From Chamaesiphon sp. 341R_metabat_111 (GTDB taxonomy: Bacteria > Cyanobacteriota > Cyanobacteriia > Cyanobacteriales > Chamaesiphonaceae), in contig JANXVE010000040.1 of assembly GCA_025351825.1 (NCBI GenBank), positions 1 through 36,895 of the forward strand: a stretch of 36,895 nucleotides of DNA, written 5' to 3'. Below, one piece after another: positions 16,402 to 23,577 of this stretch (within the stretch, counting starts at the first letter, position 1; each line of letters opens with the position of its first letter). The position numbers were made by a program, and so were the translations under genes. The notes beneath the pieces were generated by a model, which worked only from the letters and a program-made list of their open reading frames with translations, had not been told where the DNA came from and did not search any database.

Positions 16402-16956
16402 TCACTTGTCCATACAAAACTGATAAAAAAACTCATCATCGCCAAAGGACTGCTTATTAGAGAGATTTTTGAGCCAGTTGTCATCGATTAATTTTACGCC
16501 GAGGGTGACAGCATCGGGACGATCGATCGATAGCCGCTTAGTCATCCAATCTACTCCCTCCCGTCCGATAAAACAGCGGCGATGGGGAAAGCGAAAACTT
16601 TGGGCGCGATCCTCGATTTTGACTCCCGATTTCGATCGCATCTCTTCGACCAACTGAGCTAGACTAAAATACTTGACGATATCAGCCGCTGCTGTAGCTA
16701 CTTTAGTAATGTATCGATCTTCATACCAGATCGTCACAATATCTCCATCTTCCACGAGAAGACAGGCGATTACAGGTTCTGGATCGAGATAGTTGCGCCG
16801 CATTTCAGTAATTGCGACTTGACGCTGCTGCTTGGGAAAAGAATTGCCACGCACAAATACATTGCCCTGGTAGCTTACTCCACTGACAATTTCTGATGTA
16901 GTTCCGAACTGACGTACGAGTTGACAATAACTTACGTCTTGGGACTTGAGTAACAT
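16402..16956 (-). CDS. DEP-domain protein of unknown function
   Basis: This 184-aa protein has a C-terminal DEP-like domain (about 105-182). The clearest stretches are RRCFIGREGVDWMTKRLSID, the LGVKLIDDNWLKNL helix and the FGDDEFFYQF strand that ends such domains. The N-terminal 100 residues are a mixed alpha/beta region (QVAITEMRRNYLDPEPVIACLL and VTIWYEDRYI) that I do not recognise. DEP domains usually mediate membrane or partner binding in signalling proteins. No membrane segment is seen. It is convergent with hemF and followed by a composite repeat. Confidence 0.72.
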   Translation of the reverse strand: MLLKSQDVSYCQLVRQFGTTSEIVSGVSYQGNVFVRGNSFPKQQRQVAITEMRRNYLDPEPVIACLLVEDGDIVTIWYEDRYITKVATAAADIVKYFSLAQLVEEMRSKSGVKIEDRAQSFRFPHRRCFIGREGVDWMTKRLSIDRPDAVTLGVKLIDDNWLKNLSNKQSFGDDEFFYQFCMDK

Positions 16957-17066
16957 GCCACCTATTTCCTAATGGGACAAAAATCGAATTTGTGAACGAT
17001 ACATTAATCTGAATATTAGTTACTATACCCCTCTGGTCGATCGATATTAACCGATCCAAAAATAAT

Positions 17067-17090
17067 ATCCTGCTAGCGGTCTAGCAGGAT
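17067..17090 (-). terminator. intrinsic terminator of the M23 peptidase gene
   Basis: ATCCTGCTAG/CTAGCAGGAT forms a perfect 10-bp stem with a 4-base loop about 30 bases after the stop. On the minus strand it is followed by ATTATTTTTGG, a T-rich tail. Confidence 0.85.
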
Positions 17091-17120
17091 CGGTAAATCC
17101 ACAAAAACGTTAGATCTAAA

Positions 17121-18671
17121 CTATTGATATCCAAGTGGTAGATCTCGTTGGGCAAATGGTGCGACTTGACGCAGATTGTCTAGAGCATACTTGATATCAT
17201 CACTAGGATCGACAGCAACCCAGCCGTCGGCGGTAGCTACCTTGGTTTCAAAGTGAAGGTGAGGACCAGTCGAGTTACCTGTACTGCCGACACGCCCGAT
17301 TACGGTACCTTGTTCGATTCTTTGTCCTGGTTGAACAAAAACTTCCGAAAGATGCCCGTAGAGCGTCTGCTGGACACCATTATGTTGGATCACGATCGCC
17401 TTACCATAGCCACCCAGCCAGCCGGAAGACATGACGATTCCAGTTCCAGCAGCGACGACAGGCGCACCCATTGGCGCACCGATATCTACACCAGAGTGGA
17501 AGCGACGGCTACCTGTGATGGGATGTGTCCGCCAACCAAAACTGGATGTCGTTGGAGCTGGGCTGCTGAGTGGGTAAATTAACTGAGCCGCAGCTTCACC
17601 AGTATTGACAAAAGCAACTGGTGTTTGTGAATTTGCCATCCCTGCTGGACGAACACTCGGAATTGCTGGCACAGTTGGCACCGCTCTGGTTGCGCTGATT
17701 TGGGGCAGGTGCGCGACAGGTTGAACTACCGTTAGTCCATTGCGTGGTGTAGGTACAGAAATGGCGATTGAGTCTTGGGCTGTTGCGGGCTTAGTCGGGC
17801 TTGTTTGAGCTGTTACCGCAGGTTTCATTGGTGCCACAACAGTATTTCTGAGTCCGTGCAATGGTACCACTTTTGGTGTGAGTGGCTGACGTTGAGCTAC
17901 TTGTGATGCCGCAGGCTTAGTTGCCACGGCAGTTGGGAGTGTAGATTCAGATCCAGCTCTACCAAAACGAGGTAGCGAAGGATTGGGAATGTTGGCAACT
18001 GCTGGTACAGGGCGATAGCCATTAACAGATGGATCTAGCTTCGGTTTGGATTGGATGCTAGTTGTCGGTGCCGATTGACTGACGATCGACTGTGATTTAA
18101 GATCGCTAGGTTGAATCTGACTGGCTGTGGTACTGACGACTTCCCTGCTCTGAGTAGGAATAGTACGAGTGAGTGGAGCTGGAACCGCAATACTGATGAA
18201 TTCCTCAAAAGCTGTTGGTTCGGAATTCGATTCATTAACACCAACAGTATAGTTTTCTGCACTGAGAATGTCAGTGTGCTGAGGGCGGACAATTGTGCCC
18301 GTCGGCAGAATTACGGCATCAGCAGGCGCAACGGCAATCGGTACTTCCCGATTAGGTAATTGAGCTGAATTAGTTTGAACTGGAGCTGGTTTTTGAGCGA
18401 GGGGAAGGTAGGGACCATATATTTCTCGATCTTCGGGTTTCGCCGAAACATTACCAGCCACTGGCGATGCTGAGGCTTGGATTAATTCGGGTACGTCAGT
18501 TTTGGCGGTAGAGATCGGTTTGAGATCTGCCCAAACCAGTCCGGTGCTGCTGAGGAAACTAATGCTTCCTACCCAAGCGACAATCTTCAATAGCAGGGGG
18601 CTGCGGAAAAAGATATTCAACCGAGGCTGCTGACGTGAATGATTCGATGTTTTTTCTGCCTTGCTGCTCAT
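17121..18671 (-). CDS. membrane-anchored M23 peptidase (LytM/NlpD type)
   Basis: This 516-aa protein has a single N-terminal membrane segment (about 26-47) and a long Pro/Ala/Thr-rich linker (about 50-360) of low complexity. A C-terminal peptidase_M23 domain (about 370-490) follows. Zinc-site residues are visible: H392 and D396 in RRFHSGVDIG, the YGH histidine near 440, and H471/H473 in GPHLHFE. All LytM catalytic positions appear intact, so it should be an active periplasmic cell-wall endopeptidase rather than a degenerate activator. The start is ATG 18671. It has its own terminator at 17067-17090. Confidence 0.92.
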   Translation of the reverse strand: MSSKAEKTSNHSRQQPRLNIFFRSPLLLKIVAWVGSISFLSSTGLVWADLKPISTAKTDVPELIQASASPVAGNVSAKPEDREIYGPYLPLAQKPAPVQTNSAQLPNREVPIAVAPADAVILPTGTIVRPQHTDILSAENYTVGVNESNSEPTAFEEFISIAVPAPLTRTIPTQSREVVSTTASQIQPSDLKSQSIVSQSAPTTSIQSKPKLDPSVNGYRPVPAVANIPNPSLPRFGRAGSESTLPTAVATKPAASQVAQRQPLTPKVVPLHGLRNTVVAPMKPAVTAQTSPTKPATAQDSIAISVPTPRNGLTVVQPVAHLPQISATRAVPTVPAIPSVRPAGMANSQTPVAFVNTGEAAAQLIYPLSSPAPTTSSFGWRTHPITGSRRFHSGVDIGAPMGAPVVAAGTGIVMSSGWLGGYGKAIVIQHNGVQQTLYGHLSEVFVQPGQRIEQGTVIGRVGSTGNSTGPHLHFETKVATADGWVAVDPSDDIKYALDNLRQVAPFAQRDLPLGYQ

Positions 18672-18724
18672 AGTTATTTTAAGTTAACGCAGTCCAGTTC
18701 AGAACTATTCATTTGCCCTAGCAT

Positions 18725-18747
18725 CGCAAGACTAATTAAGTCTCGCG
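18725..18747 (-). terminator. possible terminator after birA
   Basis: CGCAAGACT (18725-18733) and AGTCTCGCG (18739-18747) pair with one mismatch around AATTA, 11 bases after the birA stop. No T run is seen, so support is modest. Confidence 0.4.
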
Positions 18748-18758
18748 TATGTCCAAAG

Positions 18759-19565
18759 TCACAAATCCTCGTAGCCCAGTGTAAATGTCCCAGGAGTAAG
18801 ATACGTTTCCGTCATCTCCGTGGTAGTTGTAAACTCGATGTGTAGCTCACCTTGCGGCGAGATCCCCAACACAGTTCCCAACTTGCCATTCACCATCACC
18901 GAGCGTCCACGAGCATTGAGTAGTTCTAGATAGTTCGACAGTAATCTGTCGATCATTGCTGGATTGCAACATTTATACCCACTTATAATTCCCCTAATCG
19001 TACAACTTGTTAACATCTCCATGCTAAAGTTTGCGTAATTTGGCTGAGGATCCTTACTATGAGCCAAATTAATTGCCGGACTTTCTACTGGATTGGCATA
19101 ATTGATGCCAACTCCAACGATTGCCTTCTGGATTCTACCTTGAAATATTCGCGTTTGAGTTAAAATTCCGCCGAGTTTTCGACCATCGAGGATCAGATCG
19201 TTGGGCCATTTGATCGACACGTCAATTCCCTGCTGTCTCAATCGATCCGCAATTCCCCAAACTAATCCGATCGTTAATTGATGTACATTTATTGCTGGTA
19301 GATCGGGAGAAATGGCCATCGACAGATACAGTCCACCTGGCTCTGAAGTCCACGTCCGTCCGCGCTGCCCCCGTCCGGCTGTCTGAGTCTTGGCAATTAC
19401 TACCGTACCTGAAGGCGCATTTTCTTCTGCTATCAATTGAGCTAATTTATCATTAGTCGATGTCAATGTATCAAAAATATGAATATTTAGATCTAGTCCT
19501 AGATCGCGATCTTCAGCCAATAAGCTCAATATTTTTTGTCGTTCACGCTCTAATTCACTATTCAC
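18759..19565 (-). CDS. birA: biotin--[acetyl-CoA-carboxylase] ligase, monofunctional BirA
   Basis: This 268-aa biotin protein ligase lacks the N-terminal DNA-binding domain, so it has no repressor role. Motifs: STND, AGRGQRGRTW (biotinyl-AMP loop; a Gln where many have Arg), GLYLSM, KWPNDLILDGRKLGGIL with the catalytic lysine, and GVGINYAN. The C-terminal SH3-like cap (NGKLGTVLGISPQGELHIE) is present. It attaches biotin to the carboxyl carrier protein of acetyl-CoA carboxylase. The start is GTG 19565, only 3 bases after the stop of the DndD-like gene and inside GTGAATA tandem units, so the genes appear co-transcribed. A start a little downstream cannot be excluded. Confidence 0.93.
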   Translation of the reverse strand: MNSELERERQKILSLLAEDRDLGLDLNIHIFDTLTSTNDKLAQLIAEENAPSGTVVIAKTQTAGRGQRGRTWTSEPGGLYLSMAISPDLPAINVHQLTIGLVWGIADRLRQQGIDVSIKWPNDLILDGRKLGGILTQTRIFQGRIQKAIVGVGINYANPVESPAINLAHSKDPQPNYANFSMEMLTSCTIRGIISGYKCCNPAMIDRLLSNYLELLNARGRSVMVNGKLGTVLGISPQGELHIEFTTTTEMTETYLTPGTFTLGYEDL

Positions 19566-19571
19566 TATTCA
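19552..19571 (-). repeat. GTGAATA heptamer units at the dndD-birA junction
   Basis: Minus-strand reading gives about three GTGAATA-like units. One supplies the TGA stop of the DndD-like gene and another the GTG start of birA. Confidence 0.65.
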
Positions 19572-21638
19572 CCATCCACTAATTTCTATAATTTCGGTAT
19601 AATCAAAATCATTAGGACTATGCTTAATTAATGGATAACGAGTATTATTAATTTCTAAATAGTCCTCGGGGCAATCTAATTTAGAAGTGTAGTAAGTCAA
19701 AAGATATTGCCTGCCAATTTTTGGCTGCATTTGGGTTTCTACTTCGTCCCGCCATTGCGTCTTCGTCACCAGTACAACGAGCTGATTTGCAAGTTGGGGT
19801 AATATTTTGGCAATTTGACGACGGGAAATCCGATCGAGACTGCCAAACGGTGAGTCCATTACGATGGGGAAGGTATTGCTTTCTGGTCCAATTAGAAGTT
19901 TTTGCTCGCTCCAGGTCCGGACTCGATCGATAATTCCGCCAATAAATGACAGGCTGAGAATCTGGTTTTCGCCTGTAGAAGCAGCGACAGTAGTTTCGAC
20001 ACCTCGCGTATTTTCAATTAACATAAGTTCATACTTTTCAGTGATCTTCGGTAAGTAGGGCGTAACCGAAATCGTTTGGAAAATCTGTTGCACCCGTTGT
20101 TCGAGATCGAGTCGAAATTGCTGCTCTTGTTGATGGCGAATCGTCGTTAATTCGGCAATTGCTGTCGTCGCTGCTTGAAGCCGACGGTGGGCAAGATTTT
20201 GTCTGTCGAGGTTTGTCTGCTGTTTGGCAATCTGTTTCGCTAGGGATTGAATTTGACCTTCGAGGTGGATGATTTGCTGCTTATTTTGCCCTTGACTAAG
20301 AGTGAGATCGCGAACTTTGACTTCAATATCATCGAGCCGCTTTTGGAGGCTACTAATCTCAACATTAGTATCTTGGCGAAGCTGGAGTTCGAGGTTGTCG
20401 ATCTTGATTTCTAACTGACTAATCTCTGCTCTAGCCGCAGTTACAACTTGCTGCTGAAGATCGATCGATTGCCAAAATTCCGCACCTTTAGTTTCGAGAT
20501 CTTCTACCTGGGTAATCAGTCGCATGGTTGTTTCTTCAATTACGGCAATACTGGCGCGAGATAGCCAGTTTTGAACGTGAATATAGGCAGCAGTCTTCGG
20601 CTCTAACTTCGTGCCGCAGAGACAATTTTGGTGCTGAAGTAGTTGACTCAAGAATTCGCGGGAGATTCCTTGATTGAGTTCACCTCGATCGCGCAATTCA
20701 CCGACAATTGTCTGAAAATTTTGAGTCAAATCCGTAATTAGCACAGTATGTGCTTGACTTGAAATTAATTGCTTAATCGCTGTCTGAGCTTGACGAAGCT
20801 GGGTTTGGTGAGTAGCTTTAGTTCGTTCTAATTCTTGTCGTTGTAATTGAGTGGCTTTAGCAGCAGTTAGTTCTAATAGATAAATATCGATCTCTTGCTT
20901 AATCTGTTTAAAATTAGCAATTTCCTGAACTATTTCAGCTTGCCGCAGCTCGATGCGATCGATCTCTTGTTGACACTGCTGTTGGGACTTTAATAAATCT
21001 TTGGTTGTAGTATCACCAATTTGAGCAAGCTCAGTTTCTAGCGTTTTTTTAGCTTCAGCCAGATGTTTGATCGATCGATTTAAGACTTCCACACCGAGCA
21101 ATATTTTCGTCGCTTCAGCGATTTCTAATCGTTTATCCTGGCGGACGATTTGCTCGATCCGTTCGCCGTCAAAGAAAAAATATTGATGTAGACTCGCAGG
21201 TAAAATTCGCCCAATAATTTCATCGGGCGGTTGTTGGGGATGTAGCCACTTACCATCAACATCACCGATGTACAGATACAGCAGCTCATTATTGACGAGA
21301 TTAACGCCAGTTTCCTGCTTGTACGCTCGACACATCCGTTTAGCGCGATAACGCTTACCATCGTGCTCCCAGGCAACTTCTACCCAGCTATCCACCGCCG
21401 TACCAATATCCGCTTCTGCAATCGCCCGTTTATTGACTAACTGCTGAGACTCGGCAAAAGCAGCCGTAAATTTTTCATACAGTACCCAAGTAAACGCATT
21501 CAGGATTGTCGTCTTCCCCGCGCCGTTATTGCCATGAATAATCGTAGTGTTGCGAATATCGTCTGTGGCAAGATGAATTTCAGGAGTCTCACCATAGAAT
21601 TGGCGGAAGTTGCAGAGCCGAATTGTGGTCAACTTCAT
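19569..21638 (-). CDS. DndD-like SMC/Rad50-type ATPase
   Basis: This 689-aa protein has an ABC-type ATPase split by a long coiled coil. Walker A HGNNGAGKTT is at about 35-44, the DndD hallmark QYFFFDGERIEQI at 152-164, and coiled coils at about 180-300 and 370-500. A CxC motif (C339, C341 in NCLCGTKL) sits at the apex, like a reduced zinc hook. The C-terminal part has the ABC signature region STGENQILSLSF (about 554-565) and Walker B PIVMDSPFGSLD (591-602). In full Dnd systems DndD works with DndA/B/C/E in phosphorothioate DNA modification. None of those genes is nearby, so a phosphorothioate role is doubtful here. It overlaps a 45-aa ORF upstream (ATGA) and runs into birA. Confidence 0.85.
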   Translation of the reverse strand: MKLTTIRLCNFRQFYGETPEIHLATDDIRNTTIIHGNNGAGKTTILNAFTWVLYEKFTAAFAESQQLVNKRAIAEADIGTAVDSWVEVAWEHDGKRYRAKRMCRAYKQETGVNLVNNELLYLYIGDVDGKWLHPQQPPDEIIGRILPASLHQYFFFDGERIEQIVRQDKRLEIAEATKILLGVEVLNRSIKHLAEAKKTLETELAQIGDTTTKDLLKSQQQCQQEIDRIELRQAEIVQEIANFKQIKQEIDIYLLELTAAKATQLQRQELERTKATHQTQLRQAQTAIKQLISSQAHTVLITDLTQNFQTIVGELRDRGELNQGISREFLSQLLQHQNCLCGTKLEPKTAAYIHVQNWLSRASIAVIEETTMRLITQVEDLETKGAEFWQSIDLQQQVVTAARAEISQLEIKIDNLELQLRQDTNVEISSLQKRLDDIEVKVRDLTLSQGQNKQQIIHLEGQIQSLAKQIAKQQTNLDRQNLAHRRLQAATTAIAELTTIRHQQEQQFRLDLEQRVQQIFQTISVTPYLPKITEKYELMLIENTRGVETTVAASTGENQILSLSFIGGIIDRVRTWSEQKLLIGPESNTFPIVMDSPFGSLDRISRRQIAKILPQLANQLVVLVTKTQWRDEVETQMQPKIGRQYLLTYYTSKLDCPEDYLEINNTRYPLIKHSPNDFDYTEIIEISGW

Positions 21639-21772
21639 ACGACAATTTCTTTGATGATCTTCAGGATATCATCATTGATTGGTGAATTCTTCTTGCGATC
21701 GAGCCTGTCTTTTTCCAGTTGCAGTACTCGCTCGATAATTTGGCGAATTTCCGGCGTAAGGTGTTGAGTCAT
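21635..21772 (-). CDS. 45-aa ORF overlapping the DndD-like gene
   Basis: ATG at 21772 to TGA at 21635-21637 gives 45 residues: MTQHLTPEIRQIIERVLQLE, then a Lys/Arg/Asp-rich helix, then a C-terminal INDDILKIIKEIVV. The stop overlaps the ATG of the ATPase gene as ATGA, the usual sign of translational coupling. The composition is two amphipathic helices with no signal or membrane segment, as expected for a small partner subunit. I do not recognise a family. The reading-frame logic and the plausible protein composition make it more likely real than chance. Confidence 0.65.
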   Translation of the reverse strand: MTQHLTPEIRQIIERVLQLEKDRLDRKKNSPINDDILKIIKEIVV

Positions 21773-21876
21773 TCGATCGAGCTAATAATACTAACAGCCT
21801 TCATGTGTAGTGCTTGAGCGGAACATATTTCAGGGATCGATCGTCTGATTTGATACCCAAGTAAATATTATCTCAC

Positions 21877-22020
21877 ATGAAAAAGCTTTTATTCATCCCC
21901 GCAATCCTGTTTGCAGTTGTAATGGCTGCAATTACTCAATCACCGCAAGCAGCTCTAGCTGGCGGGATTGGCAACAATTACATCGCACCCTCAGTCGATC
22001 GAGTGTCTGGAAAGCCGTAG
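21877..22020 (+). CDS. putative 47-aa exported peptide
   Basis: This short frame from ATG 21877 to TAG 22020 encodes MKKLLFIPAILFAVVMAAI followed by a segment ending QAALAGG. The pattern (positive N-terminus, about 17 hydrophobic residues, A-x-A site) is a textbook signal peptide. The predicted mature part is only about 19 residues, GGIGNNYIAPSVDRVSGKP. It has no cysteine. No strong ribosome-binding site is visible. It stands alone, divergent from the 45-aa ORF across about 100 bases. The function is unknown. The rest of the 21773-22157 spacer holds a possible gene remnant at 22069-22149. Confidence 0.6.
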   Translation: MKKLLFIPAILFAVVMAAITQSPQAALAGGIGNNYIAPSVDRVSGKP

Positions 22021-22065
22021 TGTAGTTGGATACTCGATCGAGATGAGTTCAGTTAATATTCGTGT

Positions 22066-22149
22066 CTACTCAGCAGTGCGCCACTCTTGTCCCAGACGGA
22101 CAGCTTCATCAAAGGTAGGGTAGTTTTCACAACTATCTGTAATTTCTCT
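22066..22149 (-). pseudogene. possible coding remnant (27 codons, no start)
   Basis: Between two in-frame stops the minus strand reads 27 codons, including CENYPTFDEAVRLGQEWR, which has a natural protein composition but no start codon. It lies just downstream of the HigA-like gene. It may be the eroded end of a lost gene. The parent family is not recognised. Confidence 0.3.
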
Positions 22150-22157
22150 CTACAAAA

Positions 22158-22433
22158 CTAAGCTGCCACAACCTCAACCCGAACCTTCATTCCAGCATGA
22201 GTCAACATCGTAATTAATAGCTCAACTTGGAACCTATCGATATCACCTCCAAGCAATCCTTCCACACAATCGATCGTTGTTTTTAGCTGTAACGCTGCTT
22301 CCTCTAGACTCCATTGATTCGATCGAATCAACTTCCGCAGACTAATCATCAAATCAGATCGAACCCTCAAATTTTCTGATTCCTCCGCTGAGAAACCCAG
22401 CTCTTCAAAAATATTTTGATTAGTTTGAGTCAT
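22158..22433 (-). CDS. HTH antitoxin-type protein (HigA-like)
   Basis: This 91-aa protein has a central helix-turn-helix of XRE type: LMISLRKLIRSNQWSLEEAA, then LQLKTTIDCVEGLLGGDIDRF. It matches the small COG5606-type antitoxins that pair with Gp49-like toxins. It would bind the toxin and repress the operon. The start ATG overlaps the end of the toxin gene by 4 bases (22430-22433), so the order is toxin first, as in higBA loci. Confidence 0.82.
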   Translation of the reverse strand: MTQTNQNIFEELGFSAEESENLRVRSDLMISLRKLIRSNQWSLEEAALQLKTTIDCVEGLLGGDIDRFQVELLITMLTHAGMKVRVEVVAA

Positions 22434-22771
22434 TCTAAATCATCCTGGCGTTGTTGCAGCAGTTGTTTGTATCGTTGTTGTCCAAGCTCAATATCGCTAC
22501 GGGAAGTCTTATGAGTCTTCTTCTGAAACGAGTGAAGAACGTACACGGCTTCCTCAAACTTCGCGACATAGAAAATACGATAGGCATTATCAGTCCGAAT
22601 ACGAATTTCCTCAACTCCCTTCCCTACCGTGGACATTGGCTTGAAATCTGAAGGAAGATCGCCTTGCTGAATCGCTCGTAACTCAAATCCCGCCTGACGA
22701 CGCGCATCATCAGGAAATTCCATCAGATCCTTTTTTGCCGCACCAATCCATTCAATTGGTTTATCGGTCAT
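22430..22771 (-). CDS. RelE/HigB-family toxin (phage Gp49-like)
   Basis: This 113-aa protein of the Gp49-like RelE superfamily contains KPIEWIGAAKKDLMEFPDDA (N-terminal helices), EIRIRTDNAYRIFYVAKFEE (core strands) and VYVLHSFQKKTHKTSRSDIE. The basic residues of the last block correspond to those that contact mRNA on the ribosome. It is probably a translation-dependent mRNA interferase neutralised by the following HTH protein. The ATG at 22771 begins a normal-length protein. The antitoxin start overlaps its end. Confidence 0.88.
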   Translation of the reverse strand: MTDKPIEWIGAAKKDLMEFPDDARRQAGFELRAIQQGDLPSDFKPMSTVGKGVEEIRIRTDNAYRIFYVAKFEEAVYVLHSFQKKTHKTSRSDIELGQQRYKQLLQQRQDDLE

Positions 22772-22931
22772 GACTTGGTTGCTCGAATACCTACAGCTAT
22801 TATATCTCGATTATTTGTTCGATCGAGCTGAGTTCGATTAAGATTATCCAAACTGTGATTAATTCTATAGAGCAATCATAGTCTATCTGTTAATCATTCT
22901 AATCATAGTTCAGACATTAATATTCAATGGT

Positions 22932-23034
22932 GGGTTGGGTTGAAGAATGAAACCCAACATCTCTAGGATGTCTGTGTGTTCGTTGGGTTTTCTCCTGGGG
23001 GAGAGGCTCCGCTAACGCTCTGCTCTACCCAACC
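22932..23034. repeat. GTTGGGTT...AACCCAAC palindrome repeats, two adjacent copies
   Basis: A short copy (22932-22958, GGGTTGGGTTGAAGAATGAA then ACCCAAC) is followed by a longer one (22982-23033) with an inner TCTCCTGGGGGAGAGGC core. The longer copy is a diverged relative of those at 11776 and 16308, and it overlaps the 3' end of the Spy-like gene. The spacer 22772-22931 shows nothing else. Confidence 0.75.
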
Positions 23035-23461
23035 TACCGCTAGTGTTTTCACGAAGAAATTTTTCCATACGTTCCTCACGAGTCAAAGCAAAAGGCTCAC
23101 ACTGCTTTAGAATTTGTGCAGAAGTAAGCACTTCACGAATCGCTAAAAACTTTTCAAAGTAGACTTCGGTGGCTTCAAGTTTCAGCATTTTCAGCTCATA
23201 CTCTTTCTTTTTTAACTCTTCAGCCGAGCCTGCACTAATTATTAATTTAGTCAACAGAATTTCACCTTCATGAACTTCTGTCTCAAGTTTAGTAGTTGAA
23301 TCTTCATATTCATTTTCGATAATCTTGAGCTGTTTTACCTGAGTTTCAGTAAGCTTAAAACTTTCAATCCACTCGTTGCTATTTCCAGTCAGCAGGGCTT
23401 TACCAATTCCAAGTAATAAAGTAACAGATTGAGGAAGTAGAGAAATAATAATCTTAAACAC
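23012..23461 (-). CDS. Spy/CpxP-like small helical protein
   Basis: This 149-aa protein starts at GTG 23461, with GAGGGGCAG about 7 bases upstream. It has a hydrophobic N-terminal stretch (about 1-25) and long helices. LTETQVKQLKIIENEY and a second LTSAQILKQ near residue 113 resemble the LTxxQ motifs of Spy/CpxP-type periplasmic chaperones or heavy-metal-resistance proteins. The signal peptide is not a strong one, so location is uncertain. The last eight codons (GRLGRAER) and the stop come from the repeat at 22982-23033, so the original C-terminus may have been replaced. Confidence 0.6.
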   Translation of the reverse strand: MFKIIISLLPQSVTLLLGIGKALLTGNSNEWIESFKLTETQVKQLKIIENEYEDSTTKLETEVHEGEILLTKLIISAGSAEELKKKEYELKMLKLEATEVYFEKFLAIREVLTSAQILKQCEPFALTREERMEKFLRENTSGRLGRAER

Positions 23462-23538
23462 AAAAATCTGCCCCTCAGTAAATTAGAAGTTGTAGTTGAA
23501 TAAATACCGTAATGGAATAAGTGTAGATTTGGCTAAAA

Positions 23539-23572
23539 AATGAAACCCAACACCTAAATGTTGGGTTTCATT
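23539..23572 (-). terminator. intrinsic terminator of secA
   Basis: A perfect 14-bp stem, AATGAAACCCAACA/TGTTGGGTTTCATT, has a 6-base loop and lies 6 bases past the secA stop. On the minus strand it is followed directly by a TTTTTT run. The stem sequence is related to the GTTGGGTT repeat family. Confidence 0.9.
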
Positions 23573-23577
23573 AATTT

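Noticed and set aside
19569-21638. Complete Dnd phosphorothioation locus
   Set aside because: Only a DndD-like ATPase is present; no dndA, B, C or E genes are in the window.
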